Source of the DNA: Ornithinibacter aureus
GTDB taxonomy: Bacteria; Actinomycetota; Actinomycetes; Actinomycetales; Dermatophilaceae
NCBI RefSeq assembly: GCF_009858245.1
Contig: NZ_VMSB01000001.1
Location: forward strand, 1,984,001-2,048,000
DNA: 64,000 bases
Direction: 5' to 3'
The notes below the pieces were generated by a model. The model was not told the origin of the DNA, searched no databases, and saw only the letters and a program-made list of their open reading frames with translations. Shown here one piece after another: positions 43,591 to 53,361 of this stretch. Both the position numbers and the translations under genes were made by a program. How positions within the stretch are numbered: the first letter of the stretch is position 1; every line of letters begins with the position of its first letter.

Positions 43591-44397
43591 ATGGGCACGG
43601 CGGAGTTCGAACGCGACGGGTCGCTGGTCACGGTGGTGCTCGACGGGCAGCCGCAGTCGGCGGTCGATGTCGATGACCCCACCCGGCTGGACTTCGAGTA
43701 CGTGCAGCACTTCGCCCTCGCCATCGACGCGTTGGCCGGTGACGGCCCGTTGCGCGTCACGCACATCGGCGGGGCCGGCCTCACCCTGGCTCGCTGGCTG
43801 AACCATGCCCGGGATGGTTCGCCGCAGATCGTCCTCGAACCGGATGCCGTGCTGACCGACGCCGTGCGTCGTGAGCTTCCGCTCCCGCGCGGGCACCGGA
43901 TCAGGGTGCGGCCCGTCGACGGCCTGACCGGGGTCGCTGCGCTGCGCGACGCCAGCGCGGACGTCATCGTGCTCGACGCCTACGCCGCAGGTCAGGTGCC
44001 GCCCGAGCTGGGCACGGTCGAGTGGTTCGGTGAGCTCAGCCGGGTGCTGGCCCCGGGTGGGCTGGTGCTCGCCAATGTCGCCGACGAGCCAGGGATGGCG
44101 TACGCGGCTCGGGTCGCGGCCGGTGCTCGTGAAGCTCTCGGGCACGTCGCCTTCCTCGGGCTGCACGAGGTGCTGAAGGGCAAGCGCTTCGGCAACCTCG
44201 TCCTCGTCGCCACCGCGCACCCGCTCGACCTCTACACGCTGCGGCGAGCCACGGCATCCGCCTCGTTGCCGACCGGCGTGATGGGCTGGGACGAGATCCT
44301 CCGCCGGCGCCCCGGGGCGACCCCGTTCAGCGAGGCCACCGGCGACACGGCACCGTCACCCCCTCCGCCCGCCCGAGGAGCCTGGCGCCGCCGCTGA
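43591..44397 (+). CDS. Spermidine-synthase-like methyltransferase-fold protein
   Basis: A 268-residue protein with the Rossmann fold of polyamine synthases. The nucleotide-binding strand is RVTHIGGAGLTLARWL, the acidic strand is IVLEPDAVL, and VIVLDAYAAGQVPPELGTVEWF corresponds to the DAF loop of the family. Homologues in actinobacteria are labelled spermidine synthase, but enzymatic activity is unproven. A Pro-rich tail ends the protein. The ATG is 6 nt after TAGCCT. Confidence 0.85.
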   Translation: MGTAEFERDGSLVTVVLDGQPQSAVDVDDPTRLDFEYVQHFALAIDALAGDGPLRVTHIGGAGLTLARWLNHARDGSPQIVLEPDAVLTDAVRRELPLPRGHRIRVRPVDGLTGVAALRDASADVIVLDAYAAGQVPPELGTVEWFGELSRVLAPGGLVLANVADEPGMAYAARVAAGAREALGHVAFLGLHEVLKGKRFGNLVLVATAHPLDLYTLRRATASASLPTGVMGWDEILRRRPGATPFSEATGDTAPSPPPPARGAWRRR

Positions 44398-44448
44398 GGC
44401 ACCTCGTGCTGCGCAGCCGTCGCACCCGAGCCCGTGTGTGGTTCTTGT

Positions 44449-44506
44449 GAACGCAGAACTTCAGATCGCACGCAGTAGTTGCTGCGAGCGATCCGAAGTG
44501 CGGCAT
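44449..44506. repeat. Hairpin-forming intergenic repeat, related to 17193-17286
   Basis: CTTC-A-GATCGC-AC-GCAG and CTGC-GA-GCGATC-C-GAAG form an imperfect palindrome around TAGTTG. The words ACGCAGTAGTT, TTGCTGCG and ATCCGAA recur at 17.2 kb. It separates the convergent spermidine-synthase-like and DivIVA-repeat genes and could terminate both. Confidence 0.6.
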
Positions 44507-44538
44507 GCCAGAGCCCGCCGAAGGGCCACGCGAGCGCG

Positions 44539-44838
44539 TCAGCCCTCGACGCCACCGGACTCGTGCTGTTGCAGCGACCACACCAGGTTCTCGAGGAAGG
44601 CGTCGACCTCCGTCTGGTCGTACCCGCGGCGCCACTTCGTCTGGGTGAACCTCACCGCGGCGACCTCGGATGACACCAGCAGGGCGTCCGCGACAGGCCG
44701 GCCGGCCTCGTGGTGACGCAGCGCGGACACCGCCCGGTCAAGCAGGTCGTCGACCTCACGCTCGTCGTAGCCAACCCGAAACTGGGTCTGGCTGAACAGG
44801 GCATTGAGCACCTGCTCGCCAGTGAGCAGTGACGGCAT
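44539..44838 (-). CDS. Small DivIVA-domain repeat protein
   Basis: A 99-residue protein built from two copies of a DivIVA-like motif: TQFRVGYDEREVDDLLDRAVSAL and TKWRRGYDQTEVDAFLENLVWSL. DivIVA N-termini bind curved membranes, but no coiled-coil tail follows here. The ATG overlaps the purL stop as ATGA, so it is made with PurL. Confidence 0.85.
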   Translation of the reverse strand: MPSLLTGEQVLNALFSQTQFRVGYDEREVDDLLDRAVSALRHHEAGRPVADALLVSSEVAAVRFTQTKWRRGYDQTEVDAFLENLVWSLQQHESGGVEG

Positions 44839-47800
44839 CAGTCCACCCACACTCGCGCGTTGCGGAACATCCGCAGCCACGGGCTCTCGGCCTCGACCGG
44901 CTGCGAGGTCCACGACAGCTGCGCGTTGCGGGCAACCCGCTCCGGGTGCGGCATCATCGCGGTGAACCGGCCGTCGGGCGTCGTCACCGCGGTCAAGCCG
45001 TCGGGCGACCCGTTGGGGTTGGCCGGGTACCGCGAAGCCACCGCACCGTGCGAGTCGACGAACCGCGCGACGCGTGCCACGGCATCCGTATCACCGCGCG
45101 AGGAGAAGTCGGCGAAACCCTCACCGTGGGCGACGGCGATCGGCAGCCGGCTGCCCGCCATGCCCGCGGTGAAGATCGACGGCGACTCCACGACCTCGAC
45201 CATCGACAGCCGCGCCTCGTACTGCTCGGAGGCGTTGCGGGTGAACCGCGGCCACGCGTCGGCGCCCGGGATCAGGTCCGCCAGCGCCGCGAACATCTGG
45301 CAGCCGTTGCAGATGCCGAGCCCGAAGGTGTCACTCCGGTGGAAGAAGTCGTGGAAGCCCTGGGTCAACGCCTCGTTGAACAGCACCGAGCGCGCCCACC
45401 CCTCACCGGCCCCGAGGGTGTCGCCGTAGGAGAACCCGCCGCACGCCACCAACCCGACGACGTCGGCGAGGTCGAACCGCCCCGCCTGGAGGTCGGTCAT
45501 GTGCACGTCGTAGGTGTCGAACCCGGCCCGGTCGAACGCGAACGCCGTCTCCACGTGGCTGTTGACGCCCTGCTCGCGCAGGATCGCCACCTTCGGCCGC
45601 ACCCCGACGTTCACATAGGGGGCCGCCACGTCGTCGGTGGGGTCGAAGGTCGGGGAGACGACGAGCCCGGGGTCGCCGTCGGCCCCGAACGCCTCGTGCT
45701 CCTGCGCGGCGCACTCCGGGTTGTCGCGCAGCGTCGCGATGCGCCACGACACCTCGTCCCAGGCCTGTGCGAGGTCACGCACCGGCTCCTGGATCGCCGC
45801 CTCACCGGCCACCGACACGCGAACGACCCGATCGGATGCCGTCCCGCCCACCACCGTGACCACGTCACCGAGGCCGTGGCTGGCGAACACCTGGAGCACC
45901 TCGGCGGTGCGGGTGGCGGGCACCCCGAGCACGGCACCGAGCTCTTCGGCGAACAGCGCAGCCACCGACGGCACGTCGATCTCGACCCCCACGGCACCGG
46001 CAAAAGCCATCTCGCACACCGCAGCCCACAGGCCACCGTCGGACCGGTCGTGGTACGCCACGTCGACCGAGCGGGACCGCAGGTCGGCCAGCGCCGCCAC
46101 GAGAGAGAGCAGCCGCTGCGGGTCGTCGAGGTCCGGAACCGGGCCACCGAACTCACCCTGCACCTGCCCCAGGATCGACCCGCCCAGCCGGTCGCGACCA
46201 GCACCGAGGTCGACGAGCACGAGCACGTCTCCGGAGCGCAGCTGCGGGGTCCAGGTGCCGCGCACATCGGGCAGCGACACGAACGCCGTCACGACGAGCG
46301 ACACCGGCGAGGTGACCTGGCGCGCCTCCCCCGTGGCGGCATCCGTCCACCGGGTGCGCATCGACAGCGAGTCCTTGCCGACCGGCACCGACACCCCGAG
46401 CTCGGGAAGCAGTTGCATCGCGACCGCCTCCACGGTGTCGAACAGCGCTGCGTCCTCGCCGTCCTCACCGCACGCGGCCATCCAGTTGCACGACAGCTTG
46501 ACCCCGGTCAACGACGCCAGCGGCGCCGCGAGCAGGTTGGTCAGCGCCTCCCCGACCGCCATCCGACCCGACGCGGGAGCGTCGACCGAGGCCACCGGCA
46601 TCCGCTCGCCCGTGGACATCGCCTCACCCGCGAGGCCGACGTGGTCGGCCAGGGTCACGGCGACGTCGGCGACGGGCACCTGCCACGGCCCGACCATCTG
46701 GTCGCGGTGGGTCAACCCGCCGACCGTGCGGTCGGCGATCGTCACGAGGAACCGCTTCGACGCCACGCTCGGATGCCGCAGCACGGCATACGCGGCGTCC
46801 ACCAGATCCAGCCCGGTGAGGTCCAGGGTGCCCGGGTCGCGCGCCACGCGGGTCACGTCGCGCACCATCTTCGGTGGCTTGCCGAGCAGCACCTCCATCG
46901 GCATGTCGATGGCGCGGTCCTCGTCGGCGAGGTCGTCCGGGCCGTCGGCGAGCACGAGGCGGCCGTCGTCGCGGGCGACCCCGACGACGGCGTACGGGCA
47001 GCGCTCTCGCTCACACAACGAGACGAACAACGGCAGCGAATCGGGCGCGAGCGCCAGCACGTAGCGCTCCTGCGACTCGTTGCACCAGGCCTCCTTGGGG
47101 GCGAGACCGGTCTCCTCGAGCGGCACGGCCGACAGGTCGAAGCGGGCCCCCAGCCCGGCCCCGTCGACGAGCTCGGGGAAGGCGTTGGACAGGCCCCCGG
47201 CGCCGACGTCGTGGATCGCCAGCACCGGGTTGTCCTCGCCGAGGCCCCAGCAGTGGTTGATGACCTCCTGGGCGCGGCGCTCGATCTCGGGGTTGCCGCG
47301 CTGCACGGAGTCGAAGTCGAGCTCGGCCGCGTTGGCCCCGGCCGCCATCGACGACGCGGCCCCGCCGCCCATGCCGATGCGCATGCCGGGCCCGCCGATC
47401 TGCACGAGCAACGTGCCCGCGGGGAAGACGATCTTCTCGGTCATGTCGGCACTGATCGTGCCGAGGCCGCCGGCGCTCATGATCGGCTTGTGGAAGCCGC
47501 GGCGCACCCCGTCGACGGTCTGCTCGTAGACCCGGAAGAACCCGCCCAGCCCGGGCCGGCCGAACTCGTTGTTGAACGCAGCCGCCCCGATCGGGCCGTC
47601 GAGCATGATCTCCAGCGGGCTGGCGATGTGCGCCGGGGCGCCGTACTGCTCACTCTCCCAAGGCTCCTCGAGCCCGGGCAGGTGCAGGTTGGACACGGCG
47701 AACCCGGTGAGCCCGGCCTTCGGCGCCGATCCCCGGCCGGTGGCGCCCTCGTCGCGGATCTCACCGCCGGCACCCGTGGCCGCACCCGGGAAGGGGGAGA

Positions 47801-48737
47801 TGGCGGTCGGGTGGTTGTGCGTCTCGACCTTCATGAGCACGTGCACCTCGCCCTCGCGCCCGGCGTAGCGGCTCGGCCCGTCGGCGACCTCCGGCATCCA
47901 GCGCACGCGGCGGCCGCCGACCATGACCGAGGCGTTGTCCTTGTAGGCGACGACCGTGCCCTCACCGGCGACGGCCTCGGTGTGCCGGATCATCCCGAAC
48001 AGCGAGCGCGGCATCACCTCGCCGTCGACGACGAAGTCGGCGTTGAAGATCTTGTGGCGGCAGTGCTCGGAGTTGGCCTGCGCGAACATCATCAGCTCGA
48101 CGTCGCTGGGGTTGCGCCCGAGGCCGGTGAACGCGTCGACGAGGTAGTCGACCTCGTCGTCGGACAGGGCCAGGCCGTAGGCCGTGTCGGCCTCGACGAT
48201 CGCCTCGCGGCCGCGACCGAGCACGTCGACGCGCTCCATCGGCTCGGCCTCGCGCTCGTCGAACAGGGCGGCTGCGTCGGCCCGGGTCGGCAGCGCGGCT
48301 TCGGTCATCCGGTCGTGAAGGAGGTCGGCGGCGGCGGCCCACTCCTCCTCGGTGAGCGGCTCGTCAGCGGCGATGACGTACTCGGTGACGCGCTCCACCC
48401 GGCGGATGTCGACGCCGCAGTTGTGGGCGATGTCGGTGGCCTTGCTCGCCCACGGCGACAGCGTGCCCAGGCGCGGGGCGACGACGACGGTGGCGAGGTG
48501 GGCACCCGCGACGTCACCGGCATCCGAGGGTCCGTAGGTGAGCAGCCGGTCAACGGTGGCGCGGGTTGCGTCGTCGAGGGGCTCCTCGCTCGCGACCCAG
48601 TGCACGTGCCGGGCGCTCAACCCGGTGAGACTCGGCGCGACGCGCTGAAGGCGCGTCAGCAGCGCCGCGGTGCGGAACGGGGAGAGGGCGTCGCCGCCCG
48701 GGACGGTGGTCAGCACGAGGTCGTGCGACGAAGCCAT
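44838..48737 (-). CDS. purL: Phosphoribosylformylglycinamidine synthase, single-chain form
   Basis: Converts FGAR to FGAM with glutamine and ATP. The 1,299-residue protein is the fused type: a PurS-like N-terminus, two ATP-grasp-like AIRS halves ([39 protein letters not shown]) and a C-terminal class I glutaminase with [34 protein letters not shown] and the Cys in GICNGCQM. Many actinobacteria instead use separate PurL, PurQ and PurS, so the single chain is noteworthy. GGGAGAG precedes the ATG by about 9 nt. It is coupled to the DivIVA-repeat gene. Confidence 0.96.
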   Translation of the reverse strand: MASSHDLVLTTVPGGDALSPFRTAALLTRLQRVAPSLTGLSARHVHWVASEEPLDDATRATVDRLLTYGPSDAGDVAGAHLATVVVAPRLGTLSPWASKATDIAHNCGVDIRRVERVTEYVIAADEPLTEEEWAAAADLLHDRMTEAALPTRADAAALFDEREAEPMERVDVLGRGREAIVEADTAYGLALSDDEVDYLVDAFTGLGRNPSDVELMMFAQANSEHCRHKIFNADFVVDGEVMPRSLFGMIRHTEAVAGEGTVVAYKDNASVMVGGRRVRWMPEVADGPSRYAGREGEVHVLMKVETHNHPTAISPFPGAATGAGGEIRDEGATGRGSAPKAGLTGFAVSNLHLPGLEEPWESEQYGAPAHIASPLEIMLDGPIGAAAFNNEFGRPGLGGFFRVYEQTVDGVRRGFHKPIMSAGGLGTISADMTEKIVFPAGTLLVQIGGPGMRIGMGGGAASSMAAGANAAELDFDSVQRGNPEIERRAQEVINHCWGLGEDNPVLAIHDVGAGGLSNAFPELVDGAGLGARFDLSAVPLEETGLAPKEAWCNESQERYVLALAPDSLPLFVSLCERERCPYAVVGVARDDGRLVLADGPDDLADEDRAIDMPMEVLLGKPPKMVRDVTRVARDPGTLDLTGLDLVDAAYAVLRHPSVASKRFLVTIADRTVGGLTHRDQMVGPWQVPVADVAVTLADHVGLAGEAMSTGERMPVASVDAPASGRMAVGEALTNLLAAPLASLTGVKLSCNWMAACGEDGEDAALFDTVEAVAMQLLPELGVSVPVGKDSLSMRTRWTDAATGEARQVTSPVSLVVTAFVSLPDVRGTWTPQLRSGDVLVLVDLGAGRDRLGGSILGQVQGEFGGPVPDLDDPQRLLSLVAALADLRSRSVDVAYHDRSDGGLWAAVCEMAFAGAVGVEIDVPSVAALFAEELGAVLGVPATRTAEVLQVFASHGLGDVVTVVGGTASDRVVRVSVAGEAAIQEPVRDLAQAWDEVSWRIATLRDNPECAAQEHEAFGADGDPGLVVSPTFDPTDDVAAPYVNVGVRPKVAILREQGVNSHVETAFAFDRAGFDTYDVHMTDLQAGRFDLADVVGLVACGGFSYGDTLGAGEGWARSVLFNEALTQGFHDFFHRSDTFGLGICNGCQMFAALADLIPGADAWPRFTRNASEQYEARLSMVEVVESPSIFTAGMAGSRLPIAVAHGEGFADFSSRGDTDAVARVARFVDSHGAVASRYPANPNGSPDGLTAVTTPDGRFTAMMPHPERVARNAQLSWTSQPVEAESPWLRMFRNARVWVD

Positions 48738-48865
48738 GGGTTAAGTCTCTCCCGATGGTGGGCGCGGGGCGGATGCCGCGCCCAAGGTTACCCGGGTCGG
48801 CGGCCCCGCTCGCGCGGCGCCCGGCCGACGGTCCCGCGGCCCTCTGCTGGCGGGGGTCCGACTCG

Positions 48866-48881
48866 TGTACCATCTGGTACA
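48866..48881 (+). promoter_or_regulatory. Palindromic operator over a leaderless promoter
   Basis: TGTACCATCTGGTACA is a perfect 16-bp palindrome. It includes TACCAT (48868-48873), a -10 box 7 nt before the ATG at 48881. A repressor bound here would block the SRPBCC-TetR operon; the downstream TetR is the obvious candidate. Confidence 0.7.
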
Positions 48882-49312
48882 TGATCAGTGTGACCCGAGA
48901 GAGCAGCGCCCCCGCCGACCGGCTGTGGGCGGTCATGTCCGACGTCCGCCACTGGGCGGACTGGCTACCGACGGTGGATGCCGTCACCCCGCGCGAGCCC
49001 GACCGCCCGGACGAGGTGGGCGCGTCCTACACCGTGAAGCAGCCCGGCCTGCCCACCGCCGTCTGGACGATCACCGGGCGCGAGGAGGGCCGTTCCTTCA
49101 CCTGGGAGTCGACCAGCCCCGGCATCCGCTCAGTGGGCACCCACACCCTGAGACCCGCAGCGGACGGCCGCACCACGATCGAGCTCGGCATCGAGTGGTC
49201 GGGGCTGCTGGCGCCGCTGCTGCGCCTGGCACTGGGCCGCATGAGCACCGACTACGTCACCCGGGAGGCCGAGGCGCTCGACGCCACGGCCATGGCGGAC
49301 GCCGGTGCCTGA
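48881..49312 (+). CDS. SRPBCC (START-like) family protein
   Basis: A 143-residue protein of the polyketide-cyclase/START-like fold: SSAPADRLWAVMSDVRHWADWLPTVDAV and TRPG-like strands ending in REAEALDATA. These proteins bind hydrophobic ligands in a large cavity; the ligand is unknown. The ATG overlaps the operator. Its stop lies inside the TetR gene start. Confidence 0.88.
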   Translation: MISVTRESSAPADRLWAVMSDVRHWADWLPTVDAVTPREPDRPDEVGASYTVKQPGLPTAVWTITGREEGRSFTWESTSPGIRSVGTHTLRPAADGRTTIELGIEWSGLLAPLLRLALGRMSTDYVTREAEALDATAMADAGA

Positions 49313-49880
49313 GACCCCTGCCGGCCCGCGCGAGGAGCTGCTCGGGAAGGTCGTGGAGTGGTTCGCGCAGCACGGTGTCGGCGATACCAGCCTGCGCACG
49401 CTCGCGACCGGCATCGGTACGAGCCACCGGATGCTCATCTACCACTTCGGCTCCCGCGAAGGCCTGCTCGGCGCCGTCGTCGAGGCGGTCGAGGCCGGTG
49501 AGCACGCCGCGCTCCTCGACCTCGCGGCCACCCACGACGACCCGTTCGAGGCCGGTGCGGCGTTCTGGACCCGGGTGGCCGACCGTGCCGAGGTGTTCGC
49601 GCCGCTGTTCTTCGAGCTGTCGACGCACGCGATGCGGGGCGTGCCGCACGCGGCCGGGCTGCGCACGTGGCTGCGCACCGGCTGGACCGACGCGATCCGC
49701 CAGTCCTACCTCGACCTCGGGGTGCCACCGGAGCGGGCGGGAACCCTGGCGCTGCAGTCACTGGCCATGGCGCGCGGCCTGCTCTTCGAGGTGGCCGTCA
49801 CCGGGAACCGCGCCGCTGCTGATGTGGCCATGGTGCAGTGGACCGCCATGGTCCAGCGCGAGATCGAGGGGGCGACGTGA
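49305..49880 (+). CDS. TetR family regulator
   Basis: A 191-residue regulator. The HTH is VVEWFAQHGVGDTSLRTLATGIGTSHRMLIYHFGSREGLLGAVVEAVE. It follows the SRPBCC gene with an 8-nt overlap, so both are coexpressed from the palindromic promoter at 48866, a standard layout for autoregulation. The ligand may be what the SRPBCC protein binds (inference). Confidence 0.9.
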   Translation: MPETPAGPREELLGKVVEWFAQHGVGDTSLRTLATGIGTSHRMLIYHFGSREGLLGAVVEAVEAGEHAALLDLAATHDDPFEAGAAFWTRVADRAEVFAPLFFELSTHAMRGVPHAAGLRTWLRTGWTDAIRQSYLDLGVPPERAGTLALQSLAMARGLLFEVAVTGNRAAADVAMVQWTAMVQREIEGAT

Positions 49881-49881
49881 G

Positions 49882-49989
49882 TCGAGCCCCAGGTGCACGG
49901 ATCCGCGAGCGGTATCACCTCGACCCGGCAGCACGCCCTGCGGAATCGAGTCCCAGGTGCACGGATCCGCGAGCGGCATCACCTCGACC
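49882..49989. repeat. Two 44-bp direct repeats
   Basis: Copies at 49882-49925 and 49946-49989 differ at two positions (both C/T) and share the core CAGGTGCACGGATCCGCGAG. A 20-bp spacer separates them. They fill the gap between the TetR gene and the next plus-strand gene; function unknown. Confidence 0.9.
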
Positions 49990-50040
49990 GCCGCGGCCGT
50001 GGAAGGCTGGCCCGCGAACGTGACGCGACCTGGAGGAGCC

Positions 50041-50811
50041 ATGGTGAGTCGAGTCGTGGTGCTGGGCGGCACGGGCGCGATGGGCGCCGCGGTCTCCGGG
50101 CTCCTGCGCGACCGCAGCCATGACGTCGTCGTGGCCTCGCGGGCCACGGGGGTCGACGTGAGCACCGGCGTCGGTCTCGACGCCGCGCTGGCAGGGGCGG
50201 ACACCGTCGTCGACTGCCTCAACGTGGTGACGATGTCGAAGCGGACGGCGGTCACCTTCTTCGAGGGGGCGGCCACGAACGTCGCGACGGCTGCCGCCAG
50301 GGCAGGAGTGCCCCACATCGTCTGCTTGTCGGTCGTCAACGTCACCGACCCCGACGTGCGCCGCGCCACCGGGTACTACGCCGGCAAGGCCGCCCAGGAG
50401 GAGACGTACGCCGCAGGGTCGGTGCCAGTGACCCTCGCCCGCACGACGGCGTGGTTCAGCCTCGCCGAGACCTTCCTGTCGCAGCTCAGGGTGGGGCTGG
50501 TCGCCATCGTGCCGGGCATGCGCCTGCAACCCGTGCACCCCGCCGCGGCGGCAGCCTTCGTCGTGGATGCCGTCGAGTCCGGTCCCCCGTCCGGCTCACC
50601 TCCCAGCCCTCGGCCAGAGGTGCGCCAGCTCGCCGGCCCGGAGCGGCACGACGCGGTGGTGATGGCTCGCGCGGTGGCGCGCACCCGGCATCCGGGGGTG
50701 CGCGTGGTCCGGCTCCCGGTCCCGATGGCCGGGCTGCGCGAAGGGCTGCTCCCCCGGGGCGCCGTCCCGGCCGACCCCCGCACCTTCAGCGACTGGCTCG
50801 CCGGGGCCTGA
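50041..50811 (+). CDS. Atypical short-chain dehydrogenase (NAD(P)-binding)
   Basis: A 256-residue NmrA-like/atypical SDR protein. The nucleotide site is VVVLGGTGAMGAAVSGLL near residue 5; GADTVVDCLNVV and HIVCLSVVNV fit the second strands. The catalytic Tyr-Lys pair may be YYAGKAAQE. GGAGG precedes the ATG. Function not determined. Confidence 0.85.
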   Translation: MVSRVVVLGGTGAMGAAVSGLLRDRSHDVVVASRATGVDVSTGVGLDAALAGADTVVDCLNVVTMSKRTAVTFFEGAATNVATAAARAGVPHIVCLSVVNVTDPDVRRATGYYAGKAAQEETYAAGSVPVTLARTTAWFSLAETFLSQLRVGLVAIVPGMRLQPVHPAAAAAFVVDAVESGPPSGSPPSPRPEVRQLAGPERHDAVVMARAVARTRHPGVRVVRLPVPMAGLREGLLPRGAVPADPRTFSDWLAGA

Positions 50812-50829
50812 CCGGCTCCACCTGCCTGC

Positions 50830-51729
50830 TCAGAAGGTCTCGCCGGTGAGCCGCTCGAAGGCCTCGACGTACTTCGCACGGGTCTGCGCGACGACGTCCT
50901 CGGGCAGCGCAGGAGGCGCCTCACCCGAGCTCTTCGACCACCCGGATGCCGGGGACGTCAGCCACTCGCGCACGAACTGCTTGTCGAAGCTGGGCTGCGG
51001 GTGGCCGGGCTCCCACTGGTCGGCCGGCCAGAACCGCGACGAGTCGGGGGTGAGCACCTCGTCGGCGAGCACGACCTCGTCACCACGCAGGCCGAACTCG
51101 ACCTTGGTGTCGGCGAGCAGGATGCCACGCGCTGCGGCGACCTCGTTGCCACGCTTGAGGATTGCCACGGTGAGGTCGCGCACCCGGGCCGCGAGGTCGG
51201 AGCCGATCTCGGCCTCGACGGCTGAGAACGGGATCGGCTCGTCGTGCTCACCCATGGGCGCCTTGGTCGACGGCGTGAAGATCGGCCCGGGCAGCCGATC
51301 ACCGTCGACCAGCCCCGCCGGCAGGGCGATGCCGCTCACGGCACCGGTCGCGGTGTACTCCCCCAGCCCTCCGCCGGTGAGGTAGGCACGGGCGACGCAC
51401 TCGACGGGGAGCATCTCAAGACGCTCGACGAGCACGGCCCGGCCGCGCACGGCATCCGGGACGTCCGTGGAGATGACGTGGTTCGCCACGAGGTCCTCGA
51501 GCTGGCTGAACCACCACAGCGACAGCCGGGTCAGCACCTCGCCCTTGTCGGGGATGGGGCTGTCGAGGATGAAGTCGAACGCCGAGATGCGGTCGGACGC
51601 GACGAGCAGCAGCTGGTCACCACGTGGCTGGCCGGATGCCGGGTCGACCGGTGCGTAGAGGTCGCGCACCTTGCCGGAGTACACGTGGGCGTAGCCGGGC
51701 AGGGTCAGGGGCACGGTCTCGTCGGGCAT
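50830..51729 (-). CDS. purC: Phosphoribosylaminoimidazole-succinocarboxamide synthase
   Basis: Adds aspartate to CAIR in purine synthesis. The 299-residue product has YSGKVRDLY near the start, the acidic VASDRISAFDFIL, LTGGGLGEY, and LADTKVEFGL followed by DEVLTPDSSRFW, all SAICAR synthetase hallmarks. The ATG at 51727-51729 is preferred; GTG at 51750 would add 7 residues. AAGAAT about 7 nt upstream might be a weak leaderless -10. Confidence 0.96.
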   Translation of the reverse strand: MPDETVPLTLPGYAHVYSGKVRDLYAPVDPASGQPRGDQLLLVASDRISAFDFILDSPIPDKGEVLTRLSLWWFSQLEDLVANHVISTDVPDAVRGRAVLVERLEMLPVECVARAYLTGGGLGEYTATGAVSGIALPAGLVDGDRLPGPIFTPSTKAPMGEHDEPIPFSAVEAEIGSDLAARVRDLTVAILKRGNEVAAARGILLADTKVEFGLRGDEVVLADEVLTPDSSRFWPADQWEPGHPQPSFDKQFVREWLTSPASGWSKSSGEAPPALPEDVVAQTRAKYVEAFERLTGETF

Positions 51730-51782
51730 GGCGCTGATTCTTCCAGCCACCCCGCGGAACGTTCTCGCCCGGTGCCAGGACC

Positions 51783-51821
51783 TTCACCTTCGCACCACAA
51801 CCGTTGTGGGGCGAAGGTGAA
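51783..51821. repeat. Near-perfect intergenic palindrome
   Basis: TTCACCTTCGC pairs with GCGAAGGTGAA (11 bp) and, after one mismatch, CCACAAC pairs with GTTGTGG (7 bp) around a single C. It lies between the purC start and the soxR remnant, whose transcript it could terminate. Confidence 0.75.
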
Positions 51822-51831
51822 CGTTGTGGTG

Positions 51832-52020
51832 TCAAGCACCCTCGCCGCGGGCGGCATCCGGCCAGCGCTGCGCGCCCGAACCGTCGCCGGCCAGTTCGTC
51901 GTCGTGGTTGTAGACCGGGCACGAACGCAGCGACAGGCACCCGCAGCCGATGCACGAGGCCAGGCCGTCGCGCACGGTCGTCATCGCCTCGATCCGCCGG
52001 GTGAGCAACGTGTGCCACCA
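51832..52020 (-). pseudogene. soxR: soxR remnant (Fe-S domain only)
   Basis: The last 61 or so codons of a SoxR-type MerR regulator: WHTLLTRRIEAMTTVRDGLAS, then CIGCGCLSLRSC, the exact Cys-x2-Cys-x-Cys-x5-Cys set that holds the [2Fe-2S] cluster. The N-terminal winged HTH (about 90 residues) is missing, and no start codon precedes the homology in frame. The segment joins directly to a SoxR-box region, as if an internal deletion removed the DNA-binding part. Confidence 0.82.
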
Positions 52021-52036
52021 CTGTAGCCCGACTTGA

Positions 52037-52054
52037 CCTCAAGTGCGCTTGAGG
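52037..52054. promoter_or_regulatory. SoxR box
   Basis: CCTCAAGTGCGCTTGAGG is a perfect 18-bp dyad of the CCTCAAG-N4-CTTGAGG type bound by SoxR. TTGACC at 52033-52038 and AAGGCT at 52058-52063 give a 19-bp spacer, as in MerR-family-controlled promoters, for the rightward MFS gene. Confidence 0.8.
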
Positions 52055-52069
52055 TTCAAGGCTTGCCGG

Positions 52070-53361
52070 ATGCCGTCCACGCGCGTCCCAGCGCCCCCCA
52101 CCTCCCCACGCCTCACCTCCGAGGCCTCCGCCGACTCCCCGGTGCGGCTGCTCGACCGCGAGCACCTGCCCGTGGTCATCGGCATCATCGCGCTCGTCAC
52201 CCTGGCCGCCTTCGAGAACCGCGCCGTGATGACGATCCTGCCGACGGTGGTGCGCGAGCTCGACGGGTGGGCACTGTTCGGCGCATCGACCGGAGCACCG
52301 CTCGTCACCTTCACCGTGGCCATGGCGTGGTCTGGCACCTGGACCGACCGGGTCGGCCCGCGCCCCGTCCTGCACTGGGGCCTGGGCCTGTTCGTCCTCG
52401 CTCAGGCCGTGAGCGCCCTCGCGCCGACGATGGCGGTCTTCGTCGCAGGGCGGGCGGTGTCCGGCGCGGCCGAGGCGCTCATCGACACCTCGCTCATGGT
52501 GCTCGTGGCCCAGGCGCCGCCCGAACACCTGCGCGCCAAGGTGTTCGCGACGTTCGCCGTCGCGTGGATCCTGCCCTCGCTGCTCGGCCCCAGCCTCGCC
52601 GGTGGGCTTGACGCGCTCGCCGGCTGGCGGGTGGTCTTCCTCGGCCCGCTGCTCGTCGCCCCGCTCGCCTACGCGCTGATGCGTCCCGCCCTCGCCAGGA
52701 CGTCCGGCACGGCGTCTGCCCCACCGACCACGTCGCCGGGCGCGCCGGACGAAAGCGAGGGCCCGGGTCAGAAACCCGCCCTGCCGACGCCGCGAGCACC
52801 GATCCCGGTGGCCGCCCTCCTCCTCGCAGCCGGCCTGGCCGTGACCACGTTCGCCGCACCGCTGCTCTCGCAACCAGCCACCCGCCCGGCCGGAATCGCC
52901 GTCATCGGCACCGGAGCCTGCTCGTCATCGTCGGGGCAGCCCGGGACCTGCCGCCAGGCACGGCCCGCCTGCACCGCGGGGTGCCGGCCGTCATCGCGAT
53001 CCGCCTGCTCATCGCCGCAGCCTTCACCGCGGTCGGCGGCGTCATACCGCTCATGCTCGTCCAGACCCACGGGGCCGTGGCAGCCCTGGGCATGGGCATC
53101 CTCTCCCCCACGGTCTCGACCCAGCTGCTCTCGCTCGCCCCGGCATCCGAGCACGGCCGCGTGAGCGCGGCGCAGGGCCTCGCCGTGTCGACGGGGGTCG
53201 CGGCCCAGACAGCGCTCGTGGGCGCCGTCGTCGCCATCCGCGGCGCCAGCACCGACGGAGCGACCTTCGCCGCGCTCATGGCCGTCGGCGCCACCCTCGC
53301 CCTCGTCGCCACGATCGCCGCACCCCGCACCGCCGCCCTTCCGGGTAAGGTCCACCAATGA
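52070..53361 (+). pseudogene. Broken MFS efflux transporter gene
   Basis: The 5' part encodes a normal MFS N-terminus (LPVVIGIIALVTLAAFENRAVMTILPTVV, WTDRVGPRPVL). Near 52915 the reading frame shifts: continuing homology (SLLVIVGAARDLPPG and IRLLIAAAFTAVGGVIPLMLV) is in the minus-one frame to the end at 53361. Near 53072 the sequence jumps from LMLVQTHGA to VAALGMGILSPTV, which suggests that two or so helices were deleted in frame. It lies under the SoxR box and was presumably a SoxR target. The 3' stop overlaps the next gene. Confidence 0.82.

Noticed and set aside
48738-48865. Purine riboswitch in front of purL
   Set aside because: No conserved purine or PRPP aptamer cores were recognised.
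44829-48884. A 1,351-codon plus-strand open frame opposite purL
   Set aside because: Composition is Arg/His/Val-rich without any family motif, and the minus strand carries clear PurL homology.
51617-52873. A 418-codon minus-strand open frame across the purC start and MFS region
   Set aside because: Low-complexity Arg/Gly sequence. The soxR remnant in another frame has the real motif.
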